DNA of 18,802 bases from JASJBU01 sp039714735 (GTDB lineage: Bacteria > Pseudomonadota > Gammaproteobacteria > Chromatiales > Chromatiaceae), in NCBI GenBank assembly GCA_039714735.1, contig JBDLIT010000079.1:1-18802 (forward strand), read 5' to 3'. This document shows, piece after piece, positions 1-8,060 of the stretch. Positions within the stretch are counted from its first letter, which is position 1; the number at the start of each line of letters is the position of its first letter. The notes under the pieces are model-generated. The model worked only from the letters and a program-made list of their open reading frames with translations. It was not told the DNA's origin and did no database searches. Both the position numbers and the translations under genes were made by a program.

Positions 1-1395
1 GACTACCCCCTACACCTCTTCAGCCATCTGCGGCAGGGCGAATCAGCAGAGAATGCAGTGAAGCGGATCTGGCGCACCCTGCGTTTGGGGGTTATTACGA
101 CCTGTATCGGCTATCTGGTTCTGATCACCACTGACTTCACCGGTCTGCAACAGCTCGGGGTCTTTACCATAGCAGGGCTGTTCGCGGCGGCCCTAATCAG
201 TCGACTGATTCTGCCCATTCTGATTTCGAAGCATACCCAGGTAGTCAGATTCACCGGCAGTCGACGACTTTCTTGGCTGCTGCGACCCGCCACGGTAATC
301 TCACGCCTGATCCTTGTGATGGGACTGGTGATTGCCATCTCATTATTCTTCACACCCACATCGATCTGGCAGGATGATATCGGCGCACTCACACCCACCT
401 CTCCCGACATCATCGCACTTGACCGGGAGATACGTGGTCAGCTTCGGGCGCCTGAACCCCACCAGCTTGTCATCATCAACGGTCTCGATCTGGAAACCAC
501 GCTCCAGAGATCAGAGAGATTGAACGGGCTTTTGCAAACCCTGGTCGATCAGGATGCCATCGGAGGTTTCGACTTGGCCAGTCGCTACCTGCCAAGCATC
601 CGGACCCAGCAGGACAGGCGCACTGCCTTGCCCACAAGGGAGGTCATGGAAAGTCGTCTGAGCGCAGCGCTGGAAGATCTGCCGTTCAATGAAGATAGCT
701 TTAGCGCTTTTATTTCCAGCCTGGATGAAAGCCGTCAGTTAGCGCCTCTCACCTATCATGACCTCGCCAACACACCACCCGGCATGCGTCTCAAGGCCTT
801 ATTGAGAGAACGCGAAGGAGGATGGTTGTTGATGACCCCCCTGAGTCAGGTCGAGGACGGGGCCGCCGTGGCGGAGCTGTTGGAGAAACAGCTGCCCTCC
901 GCACAGTATCTAAACCTGAGGACTGAAACCAGTAGCCTGGTTGCCGGTTTCCGGCATCAGATCATGCAGCGTCTGGCAATCGGGGTCTTAGTGATGCTGC
1001 TGGTGCTGGGGATCGGTCTCAAATCCCTCAAGCGCGCTCTGCAAACAATGCTGCCAGTGATCCTGGCGATACTGTTGACCACGGGAATGCTCTATTGGAC
1101 GGGAATATCACTGACCCTGTTCCATCTGGTCTCACTCATGCTGGTACTGGGCATAGGCTTGGACTACAGCCTCTTTTTTGGCCGCAATGAAGAAGATATC
1201 GAAGACCGGACCCTCACCCTGCATGCCCTTTTAATCTGCGCCCTGAGCACCAGCATGGTCTTCGGTATACTGGGAAGCTCCGATATTCCCGTGCTGCAAG
1301 CAATAGGACAGACCGTGGCCCTCGGTGTCATCATCAGCTTTATCACTACCTTCGCTCTCACCCGCAACTGGACCAATATCCAGACCACCGGATAA
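1..1395 (+). CDS. MMPL/RND-type exporter of the APE cluster, 5' truncated by window edge
   Basis: The frame is open from base 1 (the GTG at 58 is internal), so 464 C-terminal residues of a longer membrane protein are visible; MMPL family members are usually 750-800 residues. The first visible residues, DYPLHLF, match the Gly-rich Asp-Tyr motif of the fourth helix in the N-terminal half. Helices follow at about residues 32-50 and 53-75, then one at about 95-117, a soluble periplasmic segment (about 118-320), and five helices to the end. The second half repeats the motif as GIGLDYSLFF, whose Asp is the proton-relay residue in this superfamily. MMPL proteins with this layout are regular members of aryl-polyene and xanthomonadin clusters, where they are thought to move the lipid-linked pigment across the inner membrane toward the outer membrane. 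The next gene starts 51 bases on in the same frame. The family call is firm; the cargo is inferred from context. Confidence 0.85.
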   Translation, partial: DYPLHLFSHLRQGESAENAVKRIWRTLRLGVITTCIGYLVLITTDFTGLQQLGVFTIAGLFAAALISRLILPILISKHTQVVRFTGSRRLSWLLRPATVISRLILVMGLVIAISLFFTPTSIWQDDIGALTPTSPDIIALDREIRGQLRAPEPHQLVIINGLDLETTLQRSERLNGLLQTLVDQDAIGGFDLASRYLPSIRTQQDRRTALPTREVMESRLSAALEDLPFNEDSFSAFISSLDESRQLAPLTYHDLANTPPGMRLKALLREREGGWLLMTPLSQVEDGAAVAELLEKQLPSAQYLNLRTETSSLVAGFRHQIMQRLAIGVLVMLLVLGIGLKSLKRALQTMLPVILAILLTTGMLYWTGISLTLFHLVSLMLVLGIGLDYSLFFGRNEEDIEDRTLTLHALLICALSTSMVFGILGSSDIPVLQAIGQTVALGVIISFITTFALTRNWTNIQTTG

Positions 1396-1446
1396 TGTCT
1401 TACCATTGATGGTTTCTGCATCTCAACAACCGACAAGATTCAACCC

Positions 1447-2814
1447 ATGAGCCTTACCTACCCTCTCTTTCATCATCGCCTTGAACAGATTATCGCCTGG
1501 CATGCAGGCAGACCGGTAAGCGCCGGAAAATTCCTGATGGATGTAGTCCATACTGCAGGGCGTCTTCCCACTGCCACGCATGTAATCAATCTCTGCGATA
1601 ACCGTTACCACTTCATGGTGGGTTTTGCCGCTTGCATACTCAAAGATCAGTTGACCCTGTTGCCACCCAACGGGACACCCGGTGTGATCAATGAGCTGAC
1701 CAGGGATTATGCAGACTGCATCTGTCTGGCCGACAGGCCCATGGATAATCTGGAGATATCTCAGATCCTGGTCAACCCGTTACCAGCGGAGACCCGAATC
1801 AGTGATCAGGTCATACCACAGATAGCGCAAGACCGACTGGCCGCTATCCTTTTTACCTCAGGCAGTACTGGCAAACCCGCGGCAAATCCAAAGTACTGGG
1901 GGGATCTGCAAAAAGGCGCGCAACTGGCTGCCGATCGCTTTGGCATCCGCTCGGACAGGGTCACCTCTCTGGTGGCGACCGTCCCGCCCCAGCATATGTA
2001 TGGCCTGGAGACCTCCATTCTGATCCCCTGGTTCGGCGGCGTAGGGGTATACTCCGGCCGTCCCCTGTTTCCCGCAGATGTCAGAGATGCCCTCGCCTCT
2101 CTCGAAGCCCCCCGGGTATTGATAACAACCCCGCTTCACCTGCGCGCCTGTGTAGGCGCCGAACTGGAGTGGCCCGACATCGAGTTTCTCATTTCTGCTA
2201 CAGCGCCACTTTCAAAGCCACTGGCTGAGTCTGCGGAGAGGATGCTCAACACTCAGGTACTGGAGATCTACGGATCGACCGAGACAGGGTCAATCGCATC
2301 AAGGCGCACCATCGAAGGTGACAGATGGACCCTGTATGAAGAGATGCATCTCTCGCAGACAGCAGGACAATTTCAGGCCCAAGGCCCGCAGTTGCCACAA
2401 CCCATGCCTCTGGGCGATCAACTGGAACTCCTTGATGGACCTTTATTCAAGTTGCTGGGCCGGCATTCAGACATGCTGAAGATCGCCGGTAAACGTGCGT
2501 CACTCGCTGACCTGAATCATAAGCTGAATGAAATCGAGGGCGTACTGGACGGCGCCTTCGTGATCCCTGATAGCGGTGAATCAGCGGTCCGCCGGCTGAC
2601 TGCCCTTGTCGTGGCCCCCACATTGAACAAAGAAACACTACTCGAAGAACTGGCCAAGTCCCTGGACCCTGCATTTCTACCCCGTCCTCTCCACTTGGTC
2701 GATAAGCTACCGAGGAGCAGCACGGGAAAGCTTCCTCGGGAAGCGCTGCTACGGTTGCTCAAACAGTTGCATTCGTCCCACGGCAACGCAAAGGCCTTTG
2801 AGCCTGAACGCTGA
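1447..2814 (+). CDS. AMP-forming acyl/aryl ligase (adenylation enzyme, ApeH-like)
   Basis: A 455-residue ANL-superfamily adenylating enzyme, somewhat shorter than stand-alone acyl-CoA synthetases (500-560). The phosphate loop TSGSTGK is at residues 137-143, the YGSTETG motif at 275-281, the hinge-type LKIAGKR near 346-352, and the catalytic Lys of the C-terminal domain at K428 in RSSTGKLPRE. In APE pathways a ligase of this type activates 4-hydroxybenzoate or a related aryl acid and loads it on an acyl carrier protein as the starter; fatty-acid activation is the alternative. The ATG is preceded by only a weak purine stretch (AAG) and there is no alternative start between it and the exporter's stop codon, which is in the same frame. 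Substrate specificity cannot be read from the sequence. Confidence 0.85.
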   Translation: MSLTYPLFHHRLEQIIAWHAGRPVSAGKFLMDVVHTAGRLPTATHVINLCDNRYHFMVGFAACILKDQLTLLPPNGTPGVINELTRDYADCICLADRPMDNLEISQILVNPLPAETRISDQVIPQIAQDRLAAILFTSGSTGKPAANPKYWGDLQKGAQLAADRFGIRSDRVTSLVATVPPQHMYGLETSILIPWFGGVGVYSGRPLFPADVRDALASLEAPRVLITTPLHLRACVGAELEWPDIEFLISATAPLSKPLAESAERMLNTQVLEIYGSTETGSIASRRTIEGDRWTLYEEMHLSQTAGQFQAQGPQLPQPMPLGDQLELLDGPLFKLLGRHSDMLKIAGKRASLADLNHKLNEIEGVLDGAFVIPDSGESAVRRLTALVVAPTLNKETLLEELAKSLDPAFLPRPLHLVDKLPRSSTGKLPREALLRLLKQLHSSHGNAKAFEPER

Positions 2815-2850
2815 CAGGATGGTAATCTGAACAGTGAACTTGAATAATCA

Positions 2851-2880
2851 TTGTCTACCAACGCCTTTAGTCGTTAAAAT
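2851..2880 (+). promoter_or_regulatory. Candidate sigma-70 promoter before the ketosynthase gene
   Basis: In the 122-base gap between the ligase and the ketosynthase there is a TTGTCT (2851-2856) and a TAAAAT (2875-2880) separated by 18 bases. The -10 matches the consensus at five of six positions, the -35 only partly. It would give transcription a second entry for the tightly coupled KS-to-GT block. It is a pattern match only. Confidence 0.3.
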
Positions 2881-2936
2881 GCGGCTTTTCACAGTCCCCA
2901 GAAGCTGTGCACATGGATGAGCTGGTCCGTTGACCG

Positions 2937-4148
2937 GTGACAACTGACCGAATCATGCCAATTACACCGTTAAGCATTACCCACTACACCCTGGCCAACG
3001 CCCTGGGCAAAGGCGTGCATGCCTCACTGCAAGCCCTGCAGTCGAGCCGTTCCGGACTGCGTCCCTGCGATTTCGAGGATGCCGCGTTGGAGACCTGGAT
3101 CGGTCGTGTCGAAGGTATCGAGCAGAGCCCCCTGCCTGAAACCATGGCAGCATTCGAATGCCGCAATAACCGGCTTGCGCGGATCACCCTGGAGCTGGAT
3201 GGATTTGCCGCCAGGGTATCAGATGCAGCCAACCAGTACGGTGCGGACCGCATCGGTGTCTTCATCGGCACCAGTACTTCCGGCATCCGCTCCACTGAGA
3301 GAGCCTACCAACGGCGTGACAAGGACACCGGCCGTCTACCGGATGATTTCCTTCCGTCACAGTCCCATAATATCTTCTCGCCAACCTGGTTTATCCGGCA
3401 ATACCTCGGACTCACTGGCCCTGCGCTGGCCATATCGACCGCCTGCTCATCCAGCGCGAAGGTCTTTGCCGCCGCCCATCGGTATATCGAGTCTGGTCTG
3501 TGTGACGCGGCGGTAGTCGGCGGTGTCGACAGCCTCTGTCTAACTACCCTCTACGGCTTCAATGCACTGGACCTGGTTTCAGCCTCCCCCTGCCGTCCCT
3601 GGGACAGCCAGCGGGACGGGATCAACATCGGTGAAGCCGCGGGGTTTGCCTTGTTGCGGCGCGCCCAGGCCAATGACCCCGGGGATCTGTTACTCGGCTA
3701 TGGTGAAAGCAGCGACGCTTACCACATGTCAACCCCCCACCCAGAGGGAATGGGGGCCGTTTTGGCCATGCGCCAGGCCATCGAGCGAGCGGGACTGGAG
3801 CCCAATGATATCGACTATGTGAATCTGCATGGCACCGCCACTCGCTCCAACGACGCCGCAGAGGACAGCGCCATTGTCACGACGCTGGGGGACCGGGTCT
3901 CCTGTAGCTCAACCAAGGGCTGGACCGGCCACACCCTGGGGGCGGCGGGCATTACCGAGGCTATCTTCGCGCTGCTCAGCCTGCGGCACGGATTCATCCC
4001 GGGGTCGCTGCAGACCCAGGAACTGGACCCCACGCTGCATGCCCATATCGAACGGGAAAACAGGCCGGCAAATCTAACCCACGTGTTGAGCAACTCGTTT
4101 GGCTTTGGTGGGAACAACTGCAGCTTGCTGTTTGGGAGGTCCGCATGA
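2937..4148 (+). CDS. Beta-ketoacyl-ACP synthase (KAS II/ApeO-like, active)
   Basis: This 403-residue ketosynthase of the FabF/type II PKS family performs decarboxylative condensation of malonyl-ACP with the growing polyene. The active-site Cys is C170 in STACSSS. The two His residues are H298 in NLHGTAT and H332 in KGWTGH with K327 before it, giving the complete Cys-His-His(-Lys) set with FabF-like spacing. The C-terminal SNSFGFGGNN is also typical. The start shown is a GTG; the ATG at 2955 (protein MPITPLSITHY...) would be six residues shorter and looks more like related N-termini, and neither has a strong ribosome site. Its last four bases overlap the start of the next gene (ATGA), whose product is a Cys-less KS-like protein, so a heterodimer of the KS/chain-length-factor kind is expected. 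In APE systems the pair is called ApeO:ApeC; the letter names are by analogy. Confidence 0.88.
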   Translation: MTTDRIMPITPLSITHYTLANALGKGVHASLQALQSSRSGLRPCDFEDAALETWIGRVEGIEQSPLPETMAAFECRNNRLARITLELDGFAARVSDAANQYGADRIGVFIGTSTSGIRSTERAYQRRDKDTGRLPDDFLPSQSHNIFSPTWFIRQYLGLTGPALAISTACSSSAKVFAAAHRYIESGLCDAAVVGGVDSLCLTTLYGFNALDLVSASPCRPWDSQRDGINIGEAAGFALLRRAQANDPGDLLLGYGESSDAYHMSTPHPEGMGAVLAMRQAIERAGLEPNDIDYVNLHGTATRSNDAAEDSAIVTTLGDRVSCSSTKGWTGHTLGAAGITEAIFALLSLRHGFIPGSLQTQELDPTLHAHIERENRPANLTHVLSNSFGFGGNNCSLLFGRSA

Positions 4149-4939
4149 ACCCGGTCTTTATCCAAGCGGTAGGCATGCTGGCGCCCGGACTGTTTGGCTG
4201 GGGGAATGCGCGGGGGGTGCTGAGTGGTGACAGAGAGTACCAACCGGAGAACCTTCCCGCGCTCAAACCCGAGATGCTGAAACCCAACGAGCGGCGGCGC
4301 ATCAGCAACACCATCAAACTGGCATTGCAGGCGATCCAAGACGGTCTGGGCGCACACTCCCTGGCGAATGATCTGGCCATGGTCTTTGCCACGGCCGAAG
4401 GGGATTTGGAGATCGTTGATAAGATTTGCCAGGCCCTGGACCAGATTGATCGGCCCGTCTCGCCCACCCATTTTCACAATTCGGTACACAATGCCCCGGC
4501 CGGCTACGCCTCCATCGCCTCCGGATCCCAGAATGCCTCCACCAGCATTGGCGCGCTTGGCGGCAGCTTCGCCAGCGGTCTGCTGGAGGCAGCAGTACAG
4601 AGCTGCACCGATCAACAGCCAGTCATGCTGATTGCCTACGATTATCCTGTCCCTTTCCCCCTGAGCGAACCCATTCCCATAACCCTGCCCTTTGCCACCA
4701 GCCTGCTGCTCTCGGCGCAGCCAAATGCGGACGGCAACCTGGCGAGACTGGATCTGCGGTTGGAGTGCGATGGTGAAGAGAGCCGCCTGGCGGATGCACA
4801 GCTCGAACGGCTCAGGTTGGACAATCCGGCCGCCAAGTCCCTGCCCCTGTTACAGGCTCTCGCCTCAGGCCGGCAACAACAACTCACCTTGCCCTATCTG
4901 CAGGAGTTGAATCTGGCTGTCGGGATCAGCCCGTGCTAG
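4145..4939 (+). CDS. Cys-less ketosynthase-like partner (chain-length-factor type, ApeC-like)
   Basis: A 264-residue protein of the short Ketoacyl-synt_2 type seen in APE clusters. It keeps the PTHFHNSVHNAPAGYASIA stretch typical of that family (about residues 110-128) and an STSIG element where a true ketosynthase has STACS: the catalytic Cys position is I135. It is also much shorter than a full thiolase-fold KS (about 400), lacking the C-terminal His-containing half. It should therefore be a non-condensing subunit that pairs with the upstream KS and may set polyene length. The start is well supported: GGGAGG at 4134-4139 sits five bases before the ATG, which overlaps the KS stop codon by four bases. 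The 3' end overlaps the dehydratase start by seven bases (GTGCTAG). Confidence 0.8.
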   Translation: MNPVFIQAVGMLAPGLFGWGNARGVLSGDREYQPENLPALKPEMLKPNERRRISNTIKLALQAIQDGLGAHSLANDLAMVFATAEGDLEIVDKICQALDQIDRPVSPTHFHNSVHNAPAGYASIASGSQNASTSIGALGGSFASGLLEAAVQSCTDQQPVMLIAYDYPVPFPLSEPIPITLPFATSLLLSAQPNADGNLARLDLRLECDGEESRLADAQLERLRLDNPAAKSLPLLQALASGRQQQLTLPYLQELNLAVGISPC

Positions 4940-5373
4940 ACCGGACTGAGCTCTGTCAACTGATACCCCATGCAGGCAGGATGTGTCTGCTGGACGAGGT
5001 CCTTTCCTGGGACCGGGAGTCCGTGGTCTGCCTCAGCCATTCACATCGACGTGAGGACAATCCCTTGCGGGATAATGGCCGACTGGCCGGCGTCCACGCA
5101 GTCGAATATGGCGCCCAGGCGATGGCGGTGCACGGTGGTCTCATGGCGCGCGAGACAGGTGAGCCCATCCGCCCCGGCTTCCTGGTCAGTCTGCGTAATG
5201 TGGAGTTGCAGGTCGATCGCCTGGATCTGATCGAATCACCACTCAGCGTCTCGGCCCGGCAATTGATGGCGGATGGCGGGAATCTGCTCTACCAGTTCGA
5301 AATACTTGCGCAAGGATCACCCATCGCCAAGGGGAAGCTGGCAGTCATGGTACAACCGGAGGGATCAAATTGA
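4933..5373 (+). CDS. Hotdog-fold 3-hydroxyacyl-ACP dehydratase subunit (ApeP-like)
   Basis: A 146-residue FabA/FabZ-type hotdog protein that would remove water from the 3-hydroxyacyl-ACP intermediate to make the conjugated double bonds. The central helix is recognisable as GVHAVEYGAQAMAVHG (residues 53-68), and E58 occupies the acidic catalytic position. In FabZ the catalytic His lies 14-15 residues before that acid; here the matching stretch reads DNPLRDNG with N43, so the His is missing. APE dehydratases are known as heterodimers (ApeI:ApeP) in which two different subunits form the site, so this protein probably needs a His-bearing partner encoded left of the window. The start is a GTG overlapping the previous gene; the stop overlaps the next start as TTGA. 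Confidence 0.78.
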   Translation: MLDRTELCQLIPHAGRMCLLDEVLSWDRESVVCLSHSHRREDNPLRDNGRLAGVHAVEYGAQAMAVHGGLMARETGEPIRPGFLVSLRNVELQVDRLDLIESPLSVSARQLMADGGNLLYQFEILAQGSPIAKGKLAVMVQPEGSN

Positions 5374-6089
5374 AGCGTGCATTGATCACGGGCGGCAGTG
5401 GCGATATCGGCTCCGCGATCTGTCATCGTCTCGCCTCCCCGGATACCCATATCATCGTCCACGCCAACCAGCATATCGAGCGCGCCGAGGCCGTGGTCGA
5501 GTCGATCATAGGCAGTGGTGGATCCGCTGAAGCGATCACCTTCGATATTACGGATACCATGGCCACCGAGGCCAAACTGCAACAACTCCTGGAACAGGGC
5601 CCGGTGCAGATCCTGGTACACAATGCCGGCATCCATGATGACGCCCCCCTGGCGGGCATGTCCTCCGGCCAGTGGCAGCGGGTCATCGATGTCTCGCTGA
5701 ACGGCTTTTTCAACGTTACCCAACCCCTGCTCCTACCCATGATGGCGACCCGCTGGGGCCGGATCATCAGTGTCTCCTCCATCGCCGGAGTCATGGGCAA
5801 CCGGGGGCAGACCAACTATGCCGCCGCCAAATCGGGCCTGCATGGCGCCACCAAGTCACTGGCAGTCGAACTGGCCTCCCGTGGCATCACCGCCAATGTG
5901 GTAGCGCCCGGCATCATCGAAGGCAGCATGACGGCCGGGACCTTCGACCGGGATACAATCAAACAGCTGGTGCCGATGAAAAGGGCCGGCACAGCGGAAG
6001 AGGTGGCCGCCCTGGTGAATTTTCTTGCCTCAGATGAGGCTGCCTATATCTCCGGCCAGGTAATCTCGATCAATGGGGCTATGGCCTGA
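5370..6089 (+). CDS. 3-oxoacyl-ACP reductase (FabG/ApeQ-like SDR)
   Basis: A 239-residue classical short-chain dehydrogenase close in length and residue positions to E. coli FabG (244). The NADPH-binding TGGSGDIG is at residues 7-14, the NAG motif at about 86-88, and the catalytic S137, Y150 and K154 (in NYAAAKSG) have exactly the FabG spacing. It would reduce the 3-oxo group after each condensation by the KS pair, before the dehydratase acts. The start codon is TTG, well supported by GGAGGG at 5358-5363 and by the four-base overlap with the dehydratase stop. The stop codon shares one base with the next start (TGATG). It could in principle serve fatty-acid synthesis too, but position in the coupled block argues for the polyene pathway. 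Confidence 0.9.
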   Translation: MKRALITGGSGDIGSAICHRLASPDTHIIVHANQHIERAEAVVESIIGSGGSAEAITFDITDTMATEAKLQQLLEQGPVQILVHNAGIHDDAPLAGMSSGQWQRVIDVSLNGFFNVTQPLLLPMMATRWGRIISVSSIAGVMGNRGQTNYAAAKSGLHGATKSLAVELASRGITANVVAPGIIEGSMTAGTFDRDTIKQLVPMKRAGTAEEVAALVNFLASDEAAYISGQVISINGAMA

Positions 6090-6832
6090 TGCAAGCCGCT
6101 ATCGTCATCCCCATTTACAACGAAGCCGCCACCATCCGGGGCGTGGTGGAGAGTGCGCTTAAACAGACCCCTACGGTGATCGTGGTGGATGACGGCTCTG
6201 AAGACGACAGCCATCGGCAACTCGAGGAGCTGAATGTCACCCTGCTGCGAAACCCACAAAACATGGGCAAGGGTTACAGCCTGCAACGGGGCCTGCAGCA
6301 TGCCCTGTCTCTGGGTGCTCAGGTGGTCATTTCGCTGGATGGCGACGCGCAACACAATCCCGATGAGATCTCAGGGCTTTTACAGACCGCTGCGTCTCAT
6401 CCAGACAGGATCATTATTGCCGCCAGGCTCAAGCAACGGGAAAACGCACCGAAACTCCGCCTGTTCGCGAATAAGTTTGCGGATTTCTGGGTCTCCTGGG
6501 CGGCCGGTTACCCGGTTGTCGACTCCCAATCCGGCTTTCGCCTCTACCCACGTAAGGCCTTGGAAGCCACCCATATCCAGATCAGCAGAGAAAAGGGATT
6601 TGTGTTCGAGAGCGAAATTCTGATTGAAGCCGCCCGAAACAGATTTTATAGTATCTCTGTCCCCGTCGAATCGATCTATCGTGCAGGCGGGCGGGCCAGC
6701 CACTACCGACCCTGGTCGGATACCTGGCGTATCGTACAGATGATTGCGGGACGACTGATGCGTCAAGGGTTCTATTTAAAGGGCTTGTTACAGGCCATTC
6801 ACCTGATGTCTGATCCAAGGAAAGTCAAATGA
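6089..6832 (+). CDS. Family 2 glycosyltransferase (GT-A fold), last gene of the APE block
   Basis: A 247-residue GT2 enzyme with the nucleotide-sugar site AIVIPIYNEA at the N-terminus, VVDDGS with D34/D35, and the metal-binding D84-G85-D86 in SLDGDAQHNPDE. Downstream motifs SGFRLYP and FVFESEILIEAA resemble the dolichyl-phosphate-mannose-synthase-like branch. There are no clear transmembrane helices, so it should act at the cytoplasmic face of the inner membrane. In APE/xanthomonadin clusters a GT2 protein is thought to attach a sugar (or the glycerolipid headgroup) to the polyene before export; the real acceptor and donor are not known from the sequence. The start codon ATG overlaps the reductase stop by one base, so translation is coupled. 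No terminator is seen in the 78 bases that follow. Confidence 0.85.
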   Translation: MQAAIVIPIYNEAATIRGVVESALKQTPTVIVVDDGSEDDSHRQLEELNVTLLRNPQNMGKGYSLQRGLQHALSLGAQVVISLDGDAQHNPDEISGLLQTAASHPDRIIIAARLKQRENAPKLRLFANKFADFWVSWAAGYPVVDSQSGFRLYPRKALEATHIQISREKGFVFESEILIEAARNRFYSISVPVESIYRAGGRASHYRPWSDTWRIVQMIAGRLMRQGFYLKGLLQAIHLMSDPRKVK

Positions 6833-6910
6833 AGGAATGCAATACCACTTCCGAGCATCCACGGCTTCATTAAGCTTTCAAACCACCAAACCAATTGGAG
6901 AAATCAAATA

Positions 6911-7309
6911 ATGAAACACTTTAAAAATATACTATTCGGTGTAGCTCTGGTTTTTACCATTGGGCTTGTGGGCTGCCGTACCGCACCGATGTATGATGTC
7001 GAGCAATCCCCGATCGATGTCAGTGCAAAAACCACTCTCAAAGACATAAAAAAGATCATCAAGCGGTCTGGCGCCAGTTATGGTTGGAGAATGAAGGAAA
7101 AAGAACCAGGCGTCATTACCGGCCTTCTCAATGTTCGCAAGCATATGGTTGAAATCGAGATCCCATATTCCAAAACCTCATACAGCATCCACTATAAAGA
7201 TAGTTCTGGGATGAAATATGACGCTTCCAGTTCCACTATAAATAAACAATACAATAAATGGGTGCAGAATCTTGATCGGGCCATTCAGACCAACTTGTAC
7301 TCAATGTAA
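6911..7309 (+). CDS. Small predicted lipoprotein of unknown function
   Basis: A 132-residue protein with a lipoprotein signal: a charged start, a hydrophobic stretch of about 15 residues and the lipobox LVGC with C22 as the acylation site. The mature part is about 110 residues, rich in Lys, Ser and Tyr, with a beta-like segment (VEIEIPYSKTSYSIHYKDS) and a C-terminal NKQYNKWVQNLDRAI stretch. Short lipoproteins with this tail occur in many gammaproteobacteria, but I do not know a function for them. GGAG at 6897-6900 lies ten bases before the ATG. The gene is visibly richer in A+T than the polyketide genes before it, which suggests a different history. It sits between the pigment cluster and two other envelope genes, so an envelope role is likely. 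Confidence 0.75.
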   Translation: MKHFKNILFGVALVFTIGLVGCRTAPMYDVEQSPIDVSAKTTLKDIKKIIKRSGASYGWRMKEKEPGVITGLLNVRKHMVEIEIPYSKTSYSIHYKDSSGMKYDASSSTINKQYNKWVQNLDRAIQTNLYSM

Positions 7310-7328
7310 ACTTTTATTCTAATCCGCT

Positions 7329-7348
7329 GCGGGGGCGCTAACCCCCGC
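7329..7348. repeat. Perfect 7-bp G/C hairpin between two envelope genes
   Basis: GCGGGGG (7329-7335) and CCCCCGC (7342-7348) flank a six-base loop CGCTAA. The hairpin lies 19 bases after the lipoprotein stop and 16 bases before the next ATG. There is no T-run after it, so it is not a standard intrinsic terminator; it could stabilise the upstream mRNA end or cover the downstream ribosome site. Confidence 0.5.
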
Positions 7349-7364
7349 CAGACCCTGAATCACT

Positions 7365-8042
7365 ATGCCTAGCGATCCTGACCACCAAGGCATCGACTGG
7401 GACGGTCTCTTTACCTTTTTCCTCACCTTACTGGTTGTGGGATTTGGTGCGGGCCTGCCGCTGCTCATTACCTACCTCTATGCCTTACGCATCTCACAAG
7501 CGAGCGTCTGTGGCGCGAAAAAAGACTCCAGTCTGCTGGTGTTTGGCAAACGGCTTGTGAACGATTCTGTCGACCTGGATTATCGTGTACGCTTGGACAA
7601 GGCGCAGGAACTGATCGTACAAAATCCACAGAGAAGGGTCATTCTATTGGGTGGATCGCCCCAGGATGAACGCTTGAGTGAGGCCATGGCTGGACTGAAC
7701 TATCTCGAAACAAAAGGCGTTGAAAACCACGACAGTATCCAGCTCGAAGAAGGCTCACGCAATACCCTGGAAAACCTGCGGCATGCACGGGAGATGCTAC
7801 AGTCGAAAAATCACCATCCTGTGATTTTAATCACCAATCGTTACCATCTTGCCCGCAGCCGGATGATCGCCAGTAGCCTTGGAATCGAAAATGTTTTATC
7901 TCCTGCCGAATCCAGGTTTTTCTTCGGATTCTCAGTAATGGGAAAACTGCTGTTTGAGGCCTTTTACATTCTCTGGTTCACCACTGGAAAAAGCTGGGCG
8001 CGGATGACACGCAATGAACGCATGCTCAATCGGGTGACTTGA
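7365..8042 (+). CDS. DUF218/YdcF-like (ElyC/SanA family) membrane-anchored protein
   Basis: A 225-residue protein with one strong N-terminal membrane segment (about residues 14-42) followed by a DUF218 domain. Family marks seen are VFGKRLVN near the start of the domain, R-x-x-KA, the GGSPQDE turn, the LEEGSRNTLEN box (about 126-136) and the ITNRYHLARS box (about 152-161). A second hydrophobic stretch (about 188-201) near the C-terminus may pack against the membrane. E. coli relatives are SanA, YdcF and ElyC, linked to envelope integrity and lipid carrier metabolism, but no reaction is established for most of them. The ribosome site is weak. It is 18 bases from the next gene and probably cotranscribed with it. 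Confidence 0.8.
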   Translation: MPSDPDHQGIDWDGLFTFFLTLLVVGFGAGLPLLITYLYALRISQASVCGAKKDSSLLVFGKRLVNDSVDLDYRVRLDKAQELIVQNPQRRVILLGGSPQDERLSEAMAGLNYLETKGVENHDSIQLEEGSRNTLENLRHAREMLQSKNHHPVILITNRYHLARSRMIASSLGIENVLSPAESRFFFGFSVMGKLLFEAFYILWFTTGKSWARMTRNERMLNRVT

Positions 8043-8060
8043 CCTTATGAGGAATTTACC

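Noticed and set aside
3815..4615. Long open frame (266 codons) on the minus strand opposite the KS and its partner
   Set aside because: It lies fully antisense to two genes with clear family motifs, has no recognisable domain and follows from the high third-position G+C of the + strand genes.
7329..7348. Hairpin as an intrinsic terminator
   Set aside because: There is no T-run after the stem; only a structural role is supported.
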